Positions 52,539 to 61,444 are shown, counted from the first letter of the stretch. The stretch: DNA of 64,000 nt from Aureispira sp. CCB-QB1 (GCF_000724545.1 NZ_JHBV01000003.1:1-64000), one strand, 5' to 3'. Made by a program: numbers and translations. Notes: generated from the letters alone by a model not told the origin.

Positions 52539-53903
52539 ATGACTTTACTTCAAAAAATACTCTGTATAACCTTAGGTGCTTTAGTGCTCTGTGTACCTGC
52601 TTTTTACAATGGTTTTCCGTTTATGTTTCCCGATACCAATGGGTATATAATGACAGGTTTTACCAATGAAATAGGATATGCTAGGGTTTGGTTGTATGGA
52701 GGTTTTATAAGGCATATCAGTCTCTACGAATCGCCTTGGTTGGTCGTTATCGCACAAGGAATGTTAATTACAATGACCTTGTCTTTAGCGTTTAAGCATC
52801 TTTTTACCTGTTTTAATTGGCAAAAATATACCTTGCTTTATATTTTAGTGGTGGGACAGACGACAGCGGTTGCTTTTCACGTGAGTATGTTGATGCCTGA
52901 TACCTTTACACCTATTGTTATTCTAAGCTTGTGCTTGCTTTTGTTTGGCAAAAAAATGTCAAAAAGTGCCACTATCTTAAGCGTCATCTTGTTTATGATG
53001 GCAACAGCAATGCACAATGCGCACTTAATACTAAATATTGGTTTGATTATAGGTTTGAGTCTTTTGATGCTGGTAAAAAAGGTGCGTTTGTTCTTAAAAA
53101 GTTGTGGAATAGGCTATCGAAAAATAGCTTGGCTTGGAGGATTGGTAATTATAACTCATTTGTTGGTGTGTACCTTGCACTATAGCAAAGGAGGAGCTTT
53201 TCAAGCAACCAAAGGCGGGCAAATCTTTCTTTTTGCACGGTTGTGTGATTTTGGAATTGCTCAAAGTTATTTGAAAGAAAATCGTGATATAGAAAAATTA
53301 AACCAACTGTATGATAATGTGACGAGCTTAGGTTTAGGAGCTCATTTTTTGTGGTCAGGCGAAAGTTATCTTTACCAAACGGGAGGTTGGACAAAAGAAA
53401 ATGAAGCCTTTTACGGAAAACTTGTTAAAAATATATTGACAACACCCAAATATTTAAAAAAATACCTTATCAAAACGATGGAAACAACCCTTATGCAGTT
53501 CTTTTCTTATGAAAGAAGCCCTCATTCTGAACTGTATGGTGTTAATGCAAATGTAATCAATACCTATTTCCCAACTTATACATTAGCGGCAAAACACAGT
53601 AGACAACTGAAGCGCTCTTATAACGAGAGTTCTATTGAGAATCGAAATGCGATTCAACATGGTTTACTAATGTTATCTATGATAGTAATTTTAGTTATGT
53701 TGTGGAATTCAGGATATTCAAAATATCAAAAAGCAATCGCCTTATTTATTCTTTTTGCATTATTGTTAAATGCTTTTATTGCTGCTGCCTCTTCAGGTGT
53801 TTTTCATCGTTATCAAAGCCGAGTTGCTTGGTTGGTTACATTGCCTGCCTTTTATTTTATTAGTGATAAAGTTCATAACATATTTACTAGGATTAAAGAA
53901 TAA
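52539..53903 (+). CDS. Polytopic membrane protein, GT-C-like family, paralog 3
   Basis: This 454-residue paralog has the same topology: NGFPFMFPDTNGYIM with D32, WLYGGFIRHISLYESPW, FHVSMLMPDTFTPIVIL, AMHNAHLILNIG, LHYSKGGAFQATKGG, LFARLCDFGIAQSYL and HRYQSRVAWLVTLPAFY. It differs from the other two in ESPW for ETLW and in His for Asp before RYQSR. It is closer to paralog 2 than to paralog 1, which suggests the nearer duplication is the younger. It is the last gene of the cluster. Confidence 0.8.
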   Translation: MTLLQKILCITLGALVLCVPAFYNGFPFMFPDTNGYIMTGFTNEIGYARVWLYGGFIRHISLYESPWLVVIAQGMLITMTLSLAFKHLFTCFNWQKYTLLYILVVGQTTAVAFHVSMLMPDTFTPIVILSLCLLLFGKKMSKSATILSVILFMMATAMHNAHLILNIGLIIGLSLLMLVKKVRLFLKSCGIGYRKIAWLGGLVIITHLLVCTLHYSKGGAFQATKGGQIFLFARLCDFGIAQSYLKENRDIEKLNQLYDNVTSLGLGAHFLWSGESYLYQTGGWTKENEAFYGKLVKNILTTPKYLKKYLIKTMETTLMQFFSYERSPHSELYGVNANVINTYFPTYTLAAKHSRQLKRSYNESSIENRNAIQHGLLMLSMIVILVMLWNSGYSKYQKAIALFILFALLLNAFIAAASSGVFHRYQSRVAWLVTLPAFYFISDKVHNIFTRIKE

Positions 53904-54076
53904 TCATTTATGAAATCTATGTGAGTGATTTGTTTTTTGTTGTGTTTTGTGGAATTAAATTTCGATTTTTAATTATAATTAATATTATATTTTATTATTG
54001 TTGCTTTTTTTATGTGAAAATTTTTCTTTAAAAACAAAGCATATAGGTAATAATAGGTGTATTTTTCCTATATTCA

Positions 54077-54119
54077 TAGAATTGAAAATAAATAAATATT
54101 ACCTCCCCATTCAATTCTA
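54077..54119. promoter_or_regulatory. Inverted repeat upstream of CpeT-like gene
   Basis: TAGAATTGAA (54077-54086) and TTCAATTCTA (54110-54119) are a perfect 10-base inverted repeat. It lies 14 bases before the next start codon and could be an operator or a leader hairpin. Confidence 0.45.
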
Positions 54120-54132
54120 AATAAAGTAATAT

Positions 54133-54825
54133 ATGAAAAAATGCAACCTCAAAAAGGTGCTTTTGGGAACACTCTGTTGTTCTCTAATCGCTTGTCAAAA
54201 AGGAAGATCTTTGTCCAATGCATCAAAACTCTCTATTGAAAATAAGGAAACTTACTTGATGTCTAAAACTAGTCTTGAACGTTTGATTTTAATGCAAGAA
54301 GGCTTGTTTACGTTATATCTACCATCTAGAACGGAAGCCCTACGCCTCAAGTCAGGAGATAGTTTAATGGTATTTAGCAAGCAGTTCGGAGACCGAGACA
54401 AAGATGGTTATTGGCTGTATCAAAAGATGTATATGTCCTCATTTCCAGAAGAGCCACTGAGTGTTGGCTTTTTGAAATTTAGTAAAATCACAAGAGATTC
54501 ATTTGTTGCCCAACAATACACTTCTCAAGAAGATTATAAGAGTGCAGATATAAATCCTGAAATTTTGGCAGAGGTAGAATTCAAAAATTTAGAGTTAGGT
54601 GATTGTGATATTATTTTTAAGAAAATTGGACAATTAGAGTTTAGAGGACAGACAGATACCTGTATCATAAACCACGAAGGAGGAGCAGTACAAATTACCT
54701 CCAATACCTATCATATTGCTTCAGACGGGTTCAATGTTAAAACGAATCATTATAAAGAAAAAGATGGCAAGATCGTCTACGATTCATTTGGCGATGCTTA
54801 TTTTCATTATAACAACAAAAAGTAA
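54133..54825 (+). CDS. CpeT/CpcT-like lipoprotein
   Basis: The 230-residue protein has a lipoprotein signal ending SLIAC (Cys21). The mature part follows the order of motifs of the CpeT/CpcT family: a helix with LERLILMQEGLFTLYLPS, then GYWLYQKMYMSSFPEEPLSV, then LELGDCDIIFKKIGQLEFRG, a DTCIINHEGGAVQITSNTYH block and a final DSFGDAYFHYNNKK. In cyanobacteria this fold attaches bilins to phycobiliproteins; non-phototrophs have homologs of unknown role. It is convergent with the kinase gene, 9 bases apart. Confidence 0.68.
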   Translation: MKKCNLKKVLLGTLCCSLIACQKGRSLSNASKLSIENKETYLMSKTSLERLILMQEGLFTLYLPSRTEALRLKSGDSLMVFSKQFGDRDKDGYWLYQKMYMSSFPEEPLSVGFLKFSKITRDSFVAQQYTSQEDYKSADINPEILAEVEFKNLELGDCDIIFKKIGQLEFRGQTDTCIINHEGGAVQITSNTYHIASDGFNVKTNHYKEKDGKIVYDSFGDAYFHYNNKK

Positions 54826-54834
54826 TCGAGGAAA

Positions 54835-57800
54835 TTATACTACTGTAGTTGAAGATGTTCGTTCAACAGCCAATGGTAATTCAACAAAAAAGTCAGTTCC
54901 TTTCCCTTCCTCAGACTCAAAGTAAATTTGACCTTTTGCCATTTCAACAATCGTTTTAGACATAGCTAAACCAATGCCTGTACCTGAGCTTTTAGTGGTA
55001 AAATTGGGGACAAAAATATCGTCTTCTTGAGCTTTGGGAATGCCACAGCCATTATCAGATACTTTTAAAATAGCTGTAGTGCTGGTGGCTGCTAATTGAA
55101 CTTTTATAATACCTGGTTGATCGTCAGGAATAGCTTGTACAGCGTTTTTGAGCAAGTTATTTAAAACACGCATAATTTGTGTTTTGTCAGCAAAAACAAC
55201 ACATTTTTTGGATGTCATATCCAAGTATAGTTGTACATTTTCTTCTTCTTTAAATAAGCTATATGCATTGCGAACGAGTTCATTGATATCTAAGAACTCA
55301 TTGTTTGCGGTAGGCATTTTTGCAAAGTTAGAAAACTCTGAGGCAATGTGAGCCAAGCTATCAATTTGTTCAATTAGCGTATTGGAAACTCGTTTTACCA
55401 TTTTTTGCGCCTTTTCAGGGTTGGTATTAACGACACGTTCTAGTAATTGGATGTTGAGTTTCATGGGAGTCAGCGGATTTTTGATTTCATGGGCAATCTG
55501 TTTGGCCATCTCTCGCCAAGCGCTTTCTCGTTGCGAACGAGCTAGTTTTTTGGTACTCTCTTCCAGTTCTTTAATCATATGGTTGTAACGATCAACCAAT
55601 TCCCCAATTTCATCCTTGTTATTCCAAATCAACGGCTCATTCTTTTTTCCAAGTTCAACTGCATCTAATTTTGCGCCAATGACAGAAAGAGGGTTGGTAA
55701 CAGAGTTGGCAATAAAAAAGGCGGCACCACCAGCTATTAATAAAAAGATAACATAGACGTTTAATAACGCGCCTAAGAATTCTGCAACATCTTGAGAACC
55801 AATATTGTTGGAGCCAGCTAAATCATAGGGTAGATTCAAATAAGCAATGGTTATTTCATTTTTATCTTTTAAAGGCATGTAGGCTGCGATGTATTCAAAA
55901 TCATTAATAATCTCTGTACGCGATACTAAGTTTTGTTGTTCATTTCTCAGGAGTTGAAAGGCAATAGGGTTCATTTTTCTACTAATCAAATGCCGTTCAA
56001 AAACAACCTTTTCGGATGAGGTAATTAAATTCCCCCCTAAATCATAAATATTAACATCAATTTTGTGTATATCAGCTAAACTTCTAGCATCAGGAAGCTT
56101 GATAATAGAATCTTGATTTTGGTGAATTTGCCAAACCGCTGTTCGAGCCGTGCTGCTTATTTTTCTTAACAACCTTGATCGGTGGTAATCGTCGTATTCG
56201 TCGCTATAATAAGAGATTGTAATAATTGCAATAGCAACAAAGGATGTTAAGGTAACCATAATGATACCTCGTTGTATTTGCTCTCGAAGCGAGTTTTCAA
56301 AGTTTAAAATAGCAAATTTAATATTTGTTACTTTGAAAATAAGATAGTTAATAAGATAACCTAAGAATAACAAGAAAATACCAAAACAAAAGATATAGGC
56401 GAAAATAGTGAATACTTTAAACAGATTAAGCTTAGGAACCGTAACGATAGAGATAGTAGAACCGTCGTATTGGCTACTATAAACCAAATGATTTTTTTGG
56501 TCATTGGTGCTTTTAATCATGAGCATTTTATACTCTCCAGGATCAGGTCTAGGAAGAGAATAAGCTAGTTGCGCCCTAAAATTAGACCCATTGGTTGAGA
56601 CACGCTCTTCATATTTGTAAACCGCATAAGTAAATTGAGCATAAATACTCTCCAAACGTTCTTTGTTTCTACTTAATAACTCAACATAAATATTCGATTT
56701 TTTAAACTCTTTTTTGGGAGTAAATTCTATAATAACAATACCTAATAAAGCACCATTCTGTGTAATTGGTAATTTGGCATAATAGGCATATTGTCCATCG
56801 GGTATAGAATAAAATTGCAAATACTTTGAGATCGTTTTGCGACTACTTTTAATGATATTCATTAGTGACTCATAATCTCTAGTTTCGCCTCGATAAGGTT
56901 GTCCTTCCTCTTTGTAAATGTGAACACTGTAATCGTAACGACCAAAAAAGTAGTTGTCTAAGTATCGTGAAGTTAATAATTCTATTGCCTGAGTTCTAGG
57001 AGAAGGAGAAAGAGGGTTGTTCATGAACAGTTTTAAGAAACCATCATCTAGTATTTTGGGAACAAGAGATTTAAAGGTTACTTCTGTCTCCATGTCTCGC
57101 TCAAACGCCAAGGCTTTGGCAAAATCTTTTCTCAATGAAATACCTTTATCTGTATTAGAATTTTCGATGACAATGGTCGCAAATGTTGAAAATAAGAAGA
57201 GCCAAATACTAATCCAAGCTAAAGACGTTGTTTCTCGTTGCACAAAGAAATACAGAGTGATGGCATGTATCATAGATGCTATCGTAAATACTCCAATATC
57301 AATTGGGAGAACATTAGTAATGTATGCGACAACCAAAACAATCCCTAAGGCACTCGAAAACAAGCCAATATTGGTTCGTATTCCCAATTCAAATTCTTTA
57401 AGAAAAGTAAAGAATCGGTAAGTACAAAAGAAATAAGCCAGTAGCATAATTCCCATACCTGTTAATGCCAATAAGGAGTATAAATCTAAGCGAGAAAAGT
57501 CGTTAAACTCAAATGAAATAAAAGAGGACATAACGATATCTCGCATTGCAAATTGAGCACCTGCCAAGCCACCTATCAGTCCAATATAGCCTAATCCACC
57601 AACGGTCAGTTGTTGAATGAAACGATAGTTTTTGATATCGGTCAAACGAATCACCTTAGAGATGTAGATAGACAACCAGAATAGTAGTGCACTATCAATT
57701 AGAAAATCCCCCAAAGAGTAAAACCAAATGTTGTTTGCATTCGAAAGTCGCTCGTTAAATATGCCATATTCGTGCGCTAATAAGGGAAAATCATAAAAAA

Positions 57801-58602
57801 TAGTGAAAAGCCTAAATAACAAAAATGTAAAGACAAAAAGACTTAAACCGAGTAGTATGTGCCCTTTGAAACTGATTTTTTGAGCAATTAGATGGATGGC
57901 TAACAAAAATGAGAAGCTACTTAAAAAGTACAAGATAGTACTAAAGATAATAATCCAGTGATAGGGATAACTTTCGCTAGCTTGTATGTAAATAATTGGT
58001 CGCCCCAAACGATCTTTAATGCTGAAGTCTGTTTCTTCTTCACTAATCGTGATATAATTAGAAAATTCCTTCGGCATTAGCGCAAAGTAGTTTTGCAAAT
58101 ATTCGTTTTGTATGGAATAGTGCCTATAGAGTGGAATTAAGCCTTCAAGATTATAATAATAAGTGACGCCATCAATCAGGAATTGATACGGTCGCCGAAT
58201 TCTCAAAAAAATGGATTCGTTGATTTTATACTTTTCAATGGTATCAACTTGGGAATATTGTATATCCGATTGAAAGGGAAGCACCTTATTATTGTTCCAA
58301 TAAACAATAGAATCTTGATCGTTGTAAATAATAAAGGTATAAGGCTTGTTGATGTATTTCTCAACACTATCGCTTAGAACGTAACCTTCTACGGCATTTA
58401 AGAGAAAAGAACCATTATTAAATAAACCATCAATCTCTTTCTCTGCTTGATGCAACGCCTGCTCCATATTTTGAGCGTAAGTAGCTACATTGGGTGCTTG
58501 ATGGGCGTAGTTTTCTATTACTTGACCTGTCGCAAATCCAAGTATAGCGAGAAGTAAACAAATAGAAATGGAATTAAAAAGGATTTGTTTAAGTTGATTC
58601 AT
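54835..58602 (-). CDS. Large NtrY-like sensor histidine kinase
   Basis: From the ATG at 58602 the product has 1255 residues; a TTG two codons earlier is not preferred. An N-terminal helix (about 8-28) and a periplasmic region (to about 205) lead to a block of about eight membrane helices (205-475). A second outer sensor region (about 490-760) is followed by two helices, a further short outer domain and another helix. Then come HAMP (SVTNPLSVIGAKLDAVELG), the dimerisation box QIAHEIKNPLTPMKLN with H1038, and the ATPase boxes LNNLLKNAVQAI, VSDNGCGIP and TGIGLAMSK. It has no receiver domain, and no response regulator is adjacent, so its partner is elsewhere. Confidence 0.9.
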   Translation of the reverse strand: MNQLKQILFNSISICLLLAILGFATGQVIENYAHQAPNVATYAQNMEQALHQAEKEIDGLFNNGSFLLNAVEGYVLSDSVEKYINKPYTFIIYNDQDSIVYWNNNKVLPFQSDIQYSQVDTIEKYKINESIFLRIRRPYQFLIDGVTYYYNLEGLIPLYRHYSIQNEYLQNYFALMPKEFSNYITISEEETDFSIKDRLGRPIIYIQASESYPYHWIIIFSTILYFLSSFSFLLAIHLIAQKISFKGHILLGLSLFVFTFLLFRLFTIFYDFPLLAHEYGIFNERLSNANNIWFYSLGDFLIDSALLFWLSIYISKVIRLTDIKNYRFIQQLTVGGLGYIGLIGGLAGAQFAMRDIVMSSFISFEFNDFSRLDLYSLLALTGMGIMLLAYFFCTYRFFTFLKEFELGIRTNIGLFSSALGIVLVVAYITNVLPIDIGVFTIASMIHAITLYFFVQRETTSLAWISIWLFLFSTFATIVIENSNTDKGISLRKDFAKALAFERDMETEVTFKSLVPKILDDGFLKLFMNNPLSPSPRTQAIELLTSRYLDNYFFGRYDYSVHIYKEEGQPYRGETRDYESLMNIIKSSRKTISKYLQFYSIPDGQYAYYAKLPITQNGALLGIVIIEFTPKKEFKKSNIYVELLSRNKERLESIYAQFTYAVYKYEERVSTNGSNFRAQLAYSLPRPDPGEYKMLMIKSTNDQKNHLVYSSQYDGSTISIVTVPKLNLFKVFTIFAYIFCFGIFLLFLGYLINYLIFKVTNIKFAILNFENSLREQIQRGIIMVTLTSFVAIAIITISYYSDEYDDYHRSRLLRKISSTARTAVWQIHQNQDSIIKLPDARSLADIHKIDVNIYDLGGNLITSSEKVVFERHLISRKMNPIAFQLLRNEQQNLVSRTEIINDFEYIAAYMPLKDKNEITIAYLNLPYDLAGSNNIGSQDVAEFLGALLNVYVIFLLIAGGAAFFIANSVTNPLSVIGAKLDAVELGKKNEPLIWNNKDEIGELVDRYNHMIKELEESTKKLARSQRESAWREMAKQIAHEIKNPLTPMKLNIQLLERVVNTNPEKAQKMVKRVSNTLIEQIDSLAHIASEFSNFAKMPTANNEFLDINELVRNAYSLFKEEENVQLYLDMTSKKCVVFADKTQIMRVLNNLLKNAVQAIPDDQPGIIKVQLAATSTTAILKVSDNGCGIPKAQEDDIFVPNFTTKSSGTGIGLAMSKTIVEMAKGQIYFESEEGKGTDFFVELPLAVERTSSTTVV

Positions 58603-58808
58603 AGCCAAGCGTTCACATAATTTGTACCATACTAAGAAAAAGATGTATAAGAACCAAAGAAAAGGATTTTTTTTAACAAAAAAGGCAATGAGCTAAATAA
58701 GAGAAACAGTAAAATTTTAAACTAATAATAGTTTTGTTTGCAATGTTTTACATTTGTTTACATTGTGATATATTTTATTTTTTTAAATTTAATGGTGTGC
58801 ATTTGACA
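58603..58808. other. Intergenic region
   Basis: This AT-rich stretch is between the kinase gene and the tonB-type gene, both leftward. It should hold the kinase promoter; no clear -7 element was identified. Confidence 0.3.
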
Positions 58809-58840
58809 TAAAAAAACAGAGTACCTTTAAGAGTACTCTG
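58809..58840 (-). terminator. Intrinsic terminator of the tonB-type gene
   Basis: CAGAGTAC (58817-58824) and GTACTCTG (58833-58840) form an 8-base stem. On the minus strand it is followed by TTTTTTT (58816-58809). Confidence 0.82.
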
Positions 58841-58887
58841 AGTTGCGAATGGTCATTACTTAATAATAAAATGTATTGGTTAAATTT

Positions 58888-59319
58888 TTATTCCATTTTG
58901 AATTTGAGAGGTAAACTTAGGGCAACATCAATAGGTTTCCCATCTTTTTTCCCTGGAATCCAGCGAATTCCTTTTTTATTCATTAGTTCTACCACGCGGA
59001 TACCTTCATTATCAAAGATTTTATTAAGGGAGCGTTTAATAGAAATGTCTTTGATCGTTCCTTTAGAACTGACAACAAAATTGACCATTACGGTTCCTTC
59101 CTCTTTTCCTTCCACTTCTTTGGGATATTTCAGGTTATTTTGAATGAATGCTATGAGTTTTTCATGGGAACACCTTTTTTGTGATTTTTGGTCAGTTTCT
59201 TGGCAACCAGGAAATTGAGGCATTTGGTCAACTGTTTTAGTTGTTTCATTTTGTCCATTGACCAAGAGAGCAAAGAAAACTAATCCTAAACTCATCAAAT
59301 ATTTTATAATTGTAATCAT
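58888..59319 (-). CDS. TonB C-terminal domain protein
   Basis: The protein is 143 residues from the ATG at 59319, which gives a signal peptide MITIIKYLMSLGLVFFALLV; a TTG nine codons upstream is rejected. The rest is a TonB C-terminal domain: KYPKEVEGKEEGTVMVNFVV (about 69-88), then SIKRSLNKIFDNEGIRVVEL and the end GKPIDVALSLPLKFKME. There is no proline-rich spanning region, so it may not span the periplasm like true TonB. The C-terminal half is very similar to the tail of the M56 protein upstream. A palindromic site shared with blaI lies 47 bases ahead of the start. Confidence 0.83.
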   Translation of the reverse strand: MITIIKYLMSLGLVFFALLVNGQNETTKTVDQMPQFPGCQETDQKSQKRCSHEKLIAFIQNNLKYPKEVEGKEEGTVMVNFVVSSKGTIKDISIKRSLNKIFDNEGIRVVELMNKKGIRWIPGKKDGKPIDVALSLPLKFKME

Positions 59320-59365
59320 GAGATTTTTTTGTAAAATAAAGTTCAACGCAAATAAACATTTTAAA

Positions 59366-59380
59366 ACGTATTTTTACGTT
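59366..59380. promoter_or_regulatory. Candidate BlaI-type operator (tonB site)
   Basis: ACGTATTTTTACGTT is a palindrome ACGTA-N4-TACGT. Its reverse complement, AACGTAAAAATACGT, differs by one base from the site at 61430-61444 upstream of blaI. An outer inverted repeat, GTTCAACG (59341-59348) and CGTTGAAC (59377-59384), encloses it. Confidence 0.6.
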
Positions 59381-59473
59381 GAACTTTTGAAAAAAATATT
59401 AAAAAAATAAAAGCGTCTTTATGGAAAAGTAAGCCCGTTTTATGTTTATGTTATTGATTTTTAGGTTTTACTT

Positions 59474-60796
59474 TTATTTTAGTTTAAATCGGATAGGCAA
59501 GTTATAAGTAACATCCACAAGCTTTCCTCCATCTTCTCCTGGTGTCCAAACAAGCCCATTTTCATTCATTAATTCTATAATACGAAGTACCTCAGCATCA
59601 CATTCTTGACTTACAGAACGCAAAATTTTAGGATTTTTGATAGTACCAGTTTCAGAGACAATAAAGCTGACAATAGCTACTCCTTCTGTACCATCTTTCT
59701 TTGCTTTTTTAGGATATTTTATATTATCATAAATAAACTGCAATAACTTTTCATCAGCACAAGTTTTTTTTGCTTTATTATTGCCAGCGATATGCTCGCA
59801 ACCAGGGAATCTAGGCATTTTTTCAGCTACAAACAAAGGAGATGTTTTATCTGACTCTGTTGGTTTGTATTTTGATGCGGTTAATTTTTCAGAAGATAGT
59901 TTTTCAGCGATTTCTGCTTCTGCTTCTGAAGGAAGGTCTTTGCTGCAAGATACGGTCCAAAAGACAAGAAGAAAGGCACTAAAACTAAGTGCGTATCTGA
60001 AATAAGGAGGTCGATTGGATTTCTTTTTTTTAGTCATCATATTGATGCGTTTTTTTAATTGTGAATAAATAAGATGGTTGACCAATCCAATTTTTAATCC
60101 CGGGATGGATTGCTCAATTAGTAATTGACCATATTCCTTGATTGGAACATGTGAAAGGACAGCTTGATCAGCCAAAAATTCATGTTGGTCGCGCAAGGCT
60201 GTCTTATATAAAAATACTAAAGGGTTGAACCAAAACAGAATGCTTAAGCATTCTACAAGCAATAAGTCTAAAGTGTGTTTTTGGCGAATGTGTGCTGTTT
60301 CATGCTCTATGACATATTGATATGCTTGCTTTTCTAAAGCAATATTGTTGCTAATAAATAGGTAAGAACCAAATGAAAAAGGAGAGTGAATAGAATTGGT
60401 TTTTATTAAAGTATAGAAAGATTTGTGTTCTGCCATTCCATTTTTGTACATAGAATGTAGTTTTTGTAATGATAGAACAAAGCGCACTACGCCAACAAAT
60501 ACTCCGATTCCATAAATCCCCAAAAGGATGGATGACCAATGCCAGTAGTTCGTGTATTCCACTGTTTCTGCCACTTGTCCTCCTACTGTAATTTCCTCTA
60601 AGAAATAGGATAGTTGTGGAATAGGATAGGTGTAAGTTGTTTCAATTTGTAAAAAAGGTAACCATAAACCCGTAATTAGAGTTATTAAAAGATACCCTCT
60701 ATTGACTCCAAAGAAGTGTTCTTGCTGCAAAAGTAAAATATAAGCAAGATAAAATATCAACCAACTAAAACTAACTTCAAGTATATAAGAAATCAT
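59474..60796 (-). CDS. BlaR1/MecR1-like M56 metallopeptidase fused to TonB C-terminal domain
   Basis: From the ATG at 60796 the protein has 440 residues. Three or four N-terminal membrane helices (2-25, 32-48, 85-107) surround an M56 zinc protease domain. HETAH (165-169) and the downstream third-ligand region DQHEFLADQAV are visible. A fourth helix (about 265-285) ends YALSFSAFLLVFWTVSC. The outer C-terminal part (about 335-440) is a TonB-like domain: KYPKKAKKDGTEGVAIVSFIV, with LRSVSQECDAEVLRIIELMN later. Family members sense an envelope signal and cleave or inactivate BlaI. Its gene follows blaI on the same strand. Confidence 0.88.
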   Translation of the reverse strand: MISYILEVSFSWLIFYLAYILLLQQEHFFGVNRGYLLITLITGLWLPFLQIETTYTYPIPQLSYFLEEITVGGQVAETVEYTNYWHWSSILLGIYGIGVFVGVVRFVLSLQKLHSMYKNGMAEHKSFYTLIKTNSIHSPFSFGSYLFISNNIALEKQAYQYVIEHETAHIRQKHTLDLLLVECLSILFWFNPLVFLYKTALRDQHEFLADQAVLSHVPIKEYGQLLIEQSIPGLKIGLVNHLIYSQLKKRINMMTKKKKSNRPPYFRYALSFSAFLLVFWTVSCSKDLPSEAEAEIAEKLSSEKLTASKYKPTESDKTSPLFVAEKMPRFPGCEHIAGNNKAKKTCADEKLLQFIYDNIKYPKKAKKDGTEGVAIVSFIVSETGTIKNPKILRSVSQECDAEVLRIIELMNENGLVWTPGEDGGKLVDVTYNLPIRFKLK

Positions 60797-60886
60797 TGGA
60801 ATCAAATTTTTTGGTAAAGGTTATTTGGAAATAATTCACTAGAATTATGCTTTGTTTGGGGAATAATACTCTCTATAATCAATGGA

Positions 60887-61255
60887 TTATTCTTCTTCTG
60901 TGTTATCTAACTTTTCCATCATTTCTGATAAATCTTGAATAGACAAATCTTCTTTATTTACCAAGAAAGAGACCAAACGCTTGGCAGAACCTCCAAAATA
61001 ATTGCGTACTAATGAACTAAGAGATTCCTTACTATAGTCTTCTTTGGCTATAATAGGAAAGTATTCATAGGTACGTCCATAGGCTTTGTGTCCTAAAAAA
61101 CCTTTTTTTTCTAATATTCTTACTACAGAAGAAATCGTGCTATGAGGTGGTTTCGGAGTCTCTTTTAATTGGTCAATAATATCTCGGACAGTGCATCGTT
61201 CGAGTTGCCAAATAATTTGCATTATTTCCTCTTCTACTTTAGTTAATTTGGTCAT
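60887..61255 (-). CDS. BlaI/MecI/CopY-family repressor
   Basis: The 122-residue protein has the BlaI layout. A winged helix occupies residues 1-75: MTKLTKVEEEIMQIIWQLER, then TVRDIIDQLKE, PPHSTISSVVRILEKKGFLG and the wing YGRTYEYFPII. A C-terminal dimerisation region (80-122) follows. It should repress its own operon with the M56 sensor gene and be released when the sensor cleaves it. A good promoter lies about 125-160 bases upstream. Confidence 0.92.
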   Translation of the reverse strand: MTKLTKVEEEIMQIIWQLERCTVRDIIDQLKETPKPPHSTISSVVRILEKKGFLGHKAYGRTYEYFPIIAKEDYSKESLSSLVRNYFGGSAKRLVSFLVNKEDLSIQDLSEMMEKLDNTEEE

Positions 61256-61380
61256 ACTATTTTGTTTTTAAGCAAGTGGACAGAAAAAATAATAGCTAAA
61301 CAATAAATTTGTGTTTGTAGAATTTTTTCTGAACGATTGCTTATTACTTGCAAATATGGAGAAATCGTGTTGCGATAAAA

Positions 61381-61412
61381 CAAATGTATACCTTTAGAAT
61401 AAGTTTTGCAAC
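61381..61412 (-). promoter_or_regulatory. Promoter of the blaI-M56 operon
   Basis: On the minus strand, GTTG (61412-61409), a 20-base spacer and TACATTTG (61388-61381) fit the Bacteroidota TTG / TAnnTTTG promoter. This predicts a 5' leader of about 120 bases before blaI. Confidence 0.6.
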
Positions 61413-61429
61413 TTTTTTATGCGTTTTTT

Positions 61430-61444
61430 AACGTAGAAATACGT
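61430..61444. promoter_or_regulatory. Candidate BlaI-type operator (blaI site)
   Basis: AACGTAGAAATACGT contains ACGTA-N4-TACGT and matches 14 of 15 bases of the site upstream of the tonB-type gene. It lies about 18 bases upstream of the -33 element of the blaI promoter. Confidence 0.6.
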
